Assembly (NCBI GenBank): GCA_002749535.1
Contig: MZZL01000137.1
Location: 1 to 10,708 of the forward strand
Length of the DNA stretch: 10,708 nucleotides
From: Apophysomyces variabilis
Taxonomy: Eukaryota > Mucoromycota > Mucoromycetes > Mucorales > Mucoraceae
Direction: 5' to 3'
The notes under the pieces were generated by a model, which saw only the letters and a list, made by a program, of their open reading frames with translations, made no database searches and was not told the origin of the DNA. The first letter of the stretch is position 1; the number at the start of each line of letters is the position of its first letter. Both the position numbers and the translations under genes were made by a program. Shown in pieces: positions 6,783 through 10,708 of the stretch.

Positions 6783-9609
6783 ATGGAAACTGAATTGAAG
6801 CTATTTTGCCTCCTTGAGGGCGACCCTCTGTCGAGTGCATTCTCTGTGAAAATTTCTTCTGCAGATACTGTCGATGACCTCAAAAAAGTGATCAAGGCCG
6901 AAAACTGTCCCGAATTTGACGACATTGCTGCGCACAAGCTTATACTCTGGCGTGTCTCGATTCCGTACATTCCTGCCAACAGGACCAATACTGTTGCACT
7001 TGACTCGCTAGATATCAAGGAACAGCTCGATCCCATAAGTGAGATCGCGGATGTCTTTCAAGAGAGGCCAGTAAAAAGAACAATTCACATCATGATTCAG
7101 CGGCCTCCACAAGGTAATTTTATCTTTTTTACCTCGTAATGATCACTTACTTTTCTTCTAATCCTACAAGCTCCCCACCCTGTTAATCCGGTGTCTGGTA
7201 AGTGTATCTATCAATCCCTTATTGGTTATCTGACAACTCATATGCGTTTGTTATATTCTAATGGATGTTTTGTTTTACTTGCAAACAGGTGATATAGCTG
7301 CAGATATTAAGAGTATCACAAACGAGTTCTTCACGCCCGGATCATCAGTTGCTAGTTTCCTAGACTCATATGTACGCGGCCATGGGGCTCTACCACTCAC
7401 TACCGGAGATGTTCGCGGCCTACCACGAGCATGGCGGCGCACACTTGATGAAAAATATAAGCCGACGCCGAAATTACTCTTTCTGGATCTACCCAATTCT
7501 CCGTCCGATGATACAGCATCAATAAGTGCTGTATCGGCCTCCTTATGGCACAGGATAAAGTATGGTAGTTCCGCTATCATCCCGCTATTTGGTGTAAGCG
7601 GGTGCGGCAAAACCCGTTGTGCCCTTGAAATGCTATCACAACATTGGGGCTTCTACTTCAATGCATCTGGCGATGATTGGGGATCAGATGACGTGTTCAC
7701 GCTTTTCAGTAACGTCAGGAAGCATCTAAACAAGTCGTCAGCGGAGAAGCCGACTGGTCGGTGGGTCAACAATATGTTTGCAAAGACACAGACATATTTG
7801 CTCTTTCTTTCGCGACTCTTGATTCTTCGATATTGCTTGAATGTCTCAGCCGGTATTACCACATTTACAACTGCACGATGGACTCTTTTGCAAGCCTGTT
7901 CTCATGTACTTTTCCGAGATATTTTTGAACCTGTGTTCCACAAACTTCTCCAGCTTCAACAATATGATGAAGATGTCTTAGCATCTCATGTTTCGGGGGT
8001 GTTCAACGAAATACACAACCTTCTTCAGCATCGAGAGGCCCCAAAATTTGGACCCACCAGTAAATTTCTTCTTTTCATCGATGAAGCTCAGATCCTCGGC
8101 GATGCATTCACTGACTCCTTCGAGTCAATATCTTTGGAAGATACCTCACGGCCCTTACTATCTCCAGTTCTACATGGATTTCGAGACGTTAACCGATCCA
8201 ATCTTACAGTCATAACCTGTGGGACAGGTTTGAGCATTAACACTCTTTACTGGGTTCAAAGTTCCGGGTCGGGCGTAAAGGACAACTCAAGCACTTTCGA
8301 GTACGTAGAATTTCCAGGATGGACTGATCAAGAGTCGATACAGAGATATATAGCTCGTATGCGGAACGTGCTACCGGATAATGATTCGCGGAGAGCATTA
8401 GATAAGCTAATTCCTCAAGATGCGATTGATATGCTGTTTGAGAAACTTACAGGTCGATTTCGCCCGATTGTGTATGCCATTGAGAATATTATCGCAGGGA
8501 ATAAAGAAAACGGTTGGAAGGAGGCCATCAATGACGTGGAAAACAAATTAGTGTCATGGGCGTACCGGAATGTTAAAGGAAATATCTGCTATGAGCTTTC
8601 CCGCCTCCACGAGAAATGTAACAAGAACAACGATCGAGTTCCGGAATCCATCGAAAATATCTTGGGACTTTTATTTTATCGACACTGCATGTTTGGCGAG
8701 GACTGGCTTGTGCTTGATGAAGCGCTACCCAAGTTAGTGGAATGTGCATTTGCCCGGATTAAAATCGACGGAGACCTTGTGAAGACAACACTTGACGAAC
8801 CGTTCGTGATGAAGGCTGTCGAAAATTACTTCTATGAGAAAGACCCAAATTTCAGCAAGGAAATTAGGCGACATATGCTACATTCGGACTCTGCTTCAGA
8901 TCATGGAAACACTTGGGAATACATGATGATGGATGTTTTACAGGAAACATTCAGGGAACACCCTTTATCTGACTGGCCACATGAGCCGCCAATTTCAGAT
9001 TTGTGTGCCGCTCTTGTTGGCAACACAGAAATCGTTGGTTGGAAAAAGCGAGGTTTCAAGCAAGGGACATCCTTCAGACATATGTCGATGGAGCAATTCA
9101 TGGATGCCCACATTAACCACGACTCGATACGAAACGGTGAACCTGTCGCGCCATTTTTCTTTCCTATGCCGCAGCGCTCGGGACCTGACATGGTCTTTTA
9201 TATCCGGATCAAGGATCGACTTTTTCCAGTATTTGTGCAGCTAAAGTTGCGTCCAGTCCTTACGGAGAAACAGAGGAAACATGCCCTCAGCACTGTCTCT
9301 GCACCAAAAATCGAGAAACATGCAAAGAATTTTCGTGACTATTGCCCAGAAGGGATTTATATCAGTATGATCATTGCGTACCCAGCTACCTGGACTCAAA
9401 TATCACCGCAGCGACCAGATATCAAGCATGACAATGACAACACGCAACAAATTGTGATTACCGTCGATGATAAAAACTTTGCTGCAATCTTTCCTAAACA
9501 TCATGTTAAGTTTATCAACATGCTCAAAAGTGGAGAAAAGCGCCATGCAGAAAATAATGACGGCAAACATTCGCGAAAAAGAAAAAAGAAAAAGAAAGGT
9601 ACGGAATAA
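6783..9609 (+). CDS. Crinkler (CRN) family protein: ubiquitin-like header, P-loop NTPase, PD-(D/E)XK-like nuclease
   Basis: Gene model: exons 6783-7113, 7171-7197 and 7289-9609, giving 892 residues with all phases matching. Residues 1-108 form the CRN header, a ubiquitin-like fold with LKLFCLLEG, AFSVKI, TVDDLKKVIK, LILWRVSIP and TIHIMIQRPP. Residues 221-228 (GVSGCGKT) are Walker A, and LLFIDEAQ is Walker B with D384 and E385. CGTGLS (430-435) is sensor-like, and GRFRP (508-512) supplies candidate arginine fingers. Near the C-terminus, E663, D753 and the Q770-x-K772 pair fit a PD-(D/E)XK nuclease core. RKRKKKKK close to the end is a likely nuclear localisation signal. CRN proteins of this NTPase plus nuclease type are described in oomycetes and fungi as host-directed or inter-organism effectors that act in nuclei. 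There is no classical signal peptide. The role here is inferred, not shown. ATG context CGCTATGG is good. It is the only intact gene between two MITE copies. Confidence 0.88.
7114..7170 (+). other. intron 1 of the CRN gene (57 nt)
   Basis: The donor is GTAATT and the acceptor ACAAG, with the branch-point candidate CTAAT at 7158-7162. It splits a codon after the first base, immediately after the header motif IHIMIQRPPQ. If retained, translation stops at 7137-7139 after 118 residues, giving a header-only product. Confidence 0.85.
7198..7288 (+). other. intron 2 of the CRN gene (91 nt)
   Basis: The donor is the consensus GTAAGT and the acceptor AACAG, with branch candidates CTAAT (7258-7262) and CTGAC (7230-7234). 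It follows a 27-nt microexon (7171-7197) that encodes only PHPVNPVS plus two split codons. The ATG at 7261 lies inside this intron and is not the start of the body exon. Confidence 0.85.
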
Positions 9610-9905
9610 GGAGACTCTCTCATTGAGACATACTATACTCGTACTAATATAGACTTGCATTATTTGATTGTCACCATTCTATTCTATACTGTATTACTAT
9701 GTTTGCGATACATTTTATAACATTAAATGTAAATCAAGTCTGTATTTGCTATGTTACAGAATTTTTTTTGTCAACTCCAATACTAGATTGTAAGTCCAAC
9801 AGTTTGCTATGAGCAATTCCTCTTTTTCCTTAGCTACTGTCAGGATCGTTCTATTTTCATTCATCTTAATAGCTGATCATAGCTAACGTTTGTTACATGG
9901 ACAAA
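9610..9905. other. 3' flank of the CRN gene; no gene seen
   Basis: This is AT-rich sequence after the CRN stop. ATTAAA at 9722-9727, about 113 nt past the stop, is a plausible variant polyadenylation signal. I see no coding frame of note. Confidence 0.45.
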
Positions 9906-10083
9906 TTTCGATTACGAGACACTCCACTTGAGGAAACTCCAAACTACACAGCAGTCCACTGTGTCCGTACTATACTCCACTTGTTTATAGTAATTATTAT
10001 CATCTTTACTTCAAAAAATGCTCAGAATTAGGAGGACTGGAGTGTTGTTGGAGTGTTGTTAGAGTGTCCACAGTAATTTCCCT
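9906..10083. mobile_element. MITE-like repeat, copy 2 (diverged)
   Basis: It shares the core (TTATAGTAAT, TCTTTA, GCTCAGAATT, GGACTGGAGTGT) and both arms with 871-1000, in the same orientation. The left arm has ACTCCAC-type units and extra sequence of about 30 bp, including a small palindrome, ACACAG to CTGTGT. The right arm has three GGAGTGTTGTT-like units with an 11-bp period, ending GTGTCCACAGTAATT. The outer ends pair imperfectly: ATTACGAGACACTCC on the left against the complement of GTGTCCACAGTAAT on the right. Non-coding and non-autonomous. Confidence 0.7.
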
Positions 10084-10145
10084 GGAGAATTTCCAGATGT
10101 ATCCTCTTATTGCTGTTATATTATTTGTTTAAATGATGTTCAAGA

Positions 10146-10163
10146 AATAATAATAATAATAAT
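10146..10163 (+). repeat. (AAT)6 microsatellite
   Basis: Six perfect AAT units immediately downstream (on the minus strand) of the stop of the partial gene at 10166. On the minus strand it follows a GTAAGC that could be a splice donor. Confidence 0.9.
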
Positions 10164-10165
10164 GC

Positions 10166-10708
10166 TTACATTTCTTTTCGTAACTCATCCTTAAGCAATT
10201 GTTCCGTCACACCGAGAGGTGTACCCTGTTTTTTCTTCCTTCGCTCTCCCACCATATTTTTCTTGGTCGCAGCAGGTGATATAAAAGGTGATTTTTTGAT
10301 TGTGCTTTCAGGTCTTGGCAACTTTGAAGAGGTAAACCTTGGGATATATATAAGAACCCAACGACTGTTTCCCGTATGAGAGTCAACTTCATGAAGAAGC
10401 GACATGTTATAGACAGACTGACTGTTTCCAATCACTTTAGGTTTGCTCTGCGTAGAGAACAAATATACCCGAATGTTGTACATCTTGCCAATAGCAATCA
10501 GGCGTAGAATGCCATTTGCGGAAATGATCTGGTTATCAGATAATCGTAGGGATATAGCATGCTGCTTCTCACCTAAGCAGTGCACTACAGCTCCAGACAA
10601 TGCCGCCTCTGATGGAGAGGTGTTGAAAAGCTTAGACACGGTTTGTACACCCGTTGCTTGCAGACATTGCAGCGCCTTGCTTCGGTTCTCCTTTGATATC
10701 GGTCGCCC
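10166..10708 (-). CDS. unrecognised protein, C-terminal part (5' end beyond the window)
   Basis: The minus-strand frame is open from the window edge (10708) to the TAA at 10166-10168, about 180 residues. The GTG at 10637-10639 is not a needed start, since the frame extends upstream of it (KALQCLQATGVQTVSKLF). Central part: HAISLRLSDNQIISANGIL, then RLIAIGKMYNIRVYLFSTQ. The latter resembles the helix-strand pair found near the end of OTU-type cysteine protease folds, but no catalytic His motif is visible, so this is only a weak guess. The C-terminal 50 residues are basic (MVGERRKKKQG) and probably disordered. The stop overlaps a GTAAGC donor-like site (ATGTAAGC), so an additional 3' exon is possible. 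Confidence 0.5.
   Translation of the reverse strand, partial: GRPISKENRSKALQCLQATGVQTVSKLFNTSPSEAALSGAVVHCLGEKQHAISLRLSDNQIISANGILRLIAIGKMYNIRVYLFSTQSKPKVIGNSQSVYNMSLLHEVDSHTGNSRWVLIYIPRFTSSKLPRPESTIKKSPFISPAATKKNMVGERRKKKQGTPLGVTEQLLKDELRKEM

Noticed and set aside
6783..7139. header ORF of 118 residues as a complete gene
   Set aside because: The last eight residues are intron-derived (GTAATT donor after the header motif). It is kept only as a possible retained-intron isoform.
7261..9609. CRN body as a separate 782-residue gene starting at the ATG at 7261
   Set aside because: That ATG lies within intron 2; splicing from the header exon gives a matching frame and a complete CRN architecture.
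9403..9660. minus-strand ORF of 85 residues near the CRN 3' end
   Set aside because: It is antisense to the CRN C-terminus; its Phe/Leu-rich run is the complement of the lysine-rich tail.

Overview
The window looks like nuclear DNA from an early-diverging fungus, most likely Mucoromycota. I infer this from three signs: short GT-AG introns (46-91 nt) with CTRAY-like branch points; the C-terminal part of a non-LTR (LINE) reverse transcriptase whose wording resembles Mucorales-type LINEs; and a Crinkler (CRN) protein with the fungal form of the ubiquitin-like header. The species cannot be named from the sequence.

Layout. (1) Positions 1-824 hold a 391-bp stretch that appears twice, apparently identically, separated by a single N at 433. 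This is probably a scaffolding artefact rather than biology. (2) A MITE-like repeat lies at 871-1000. (3) Positions 1279-6078, minus strand, carry a multi-exon DDE-type DNA transposase gene that is now a pseudogene. Five introns can be placed, and all the exon phases agree. It has an N-terminal zinc-ribbon-like domain (DUF6729-like, from memory), candidate catalytic residues D (3826-3828), D (3558-3560) and E (2275-2277), and a C-terminal Cys-rich knuckle. (4) The pseudogene is split at 4331-5604 by a 1,274-bp element with 24-bp terminal inverted repeats and a TTGGAT target duplication. That element contains a 5'-truncated LINE (about 4372-5320). (5) The only gene that looks intact is at 6783-9609, plus strand: a three-exon CRN gene of 892 residues. 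It encodes a ubiquitin-like header, a P-loop NTPase, a PD-(D/E)XK-like nuclease fold and a polylysine tail. (6) A second, diverged copy of the MITE lies at 9906-10083 in the same orientation. (7) An unrecognised partial gene on the minus strand runs off the right edge (10166-10708).

Together this is a CRN effector-like gene in a transposon-rich neighbourhood. The nested order is transposase gene, then TIR element, then LINE, which gives a relative history of insertions. The most informative point in the CRN gene is that its exon boundary falls exactly at the header/effector-body junction, with a 27-nt microexon as linker.
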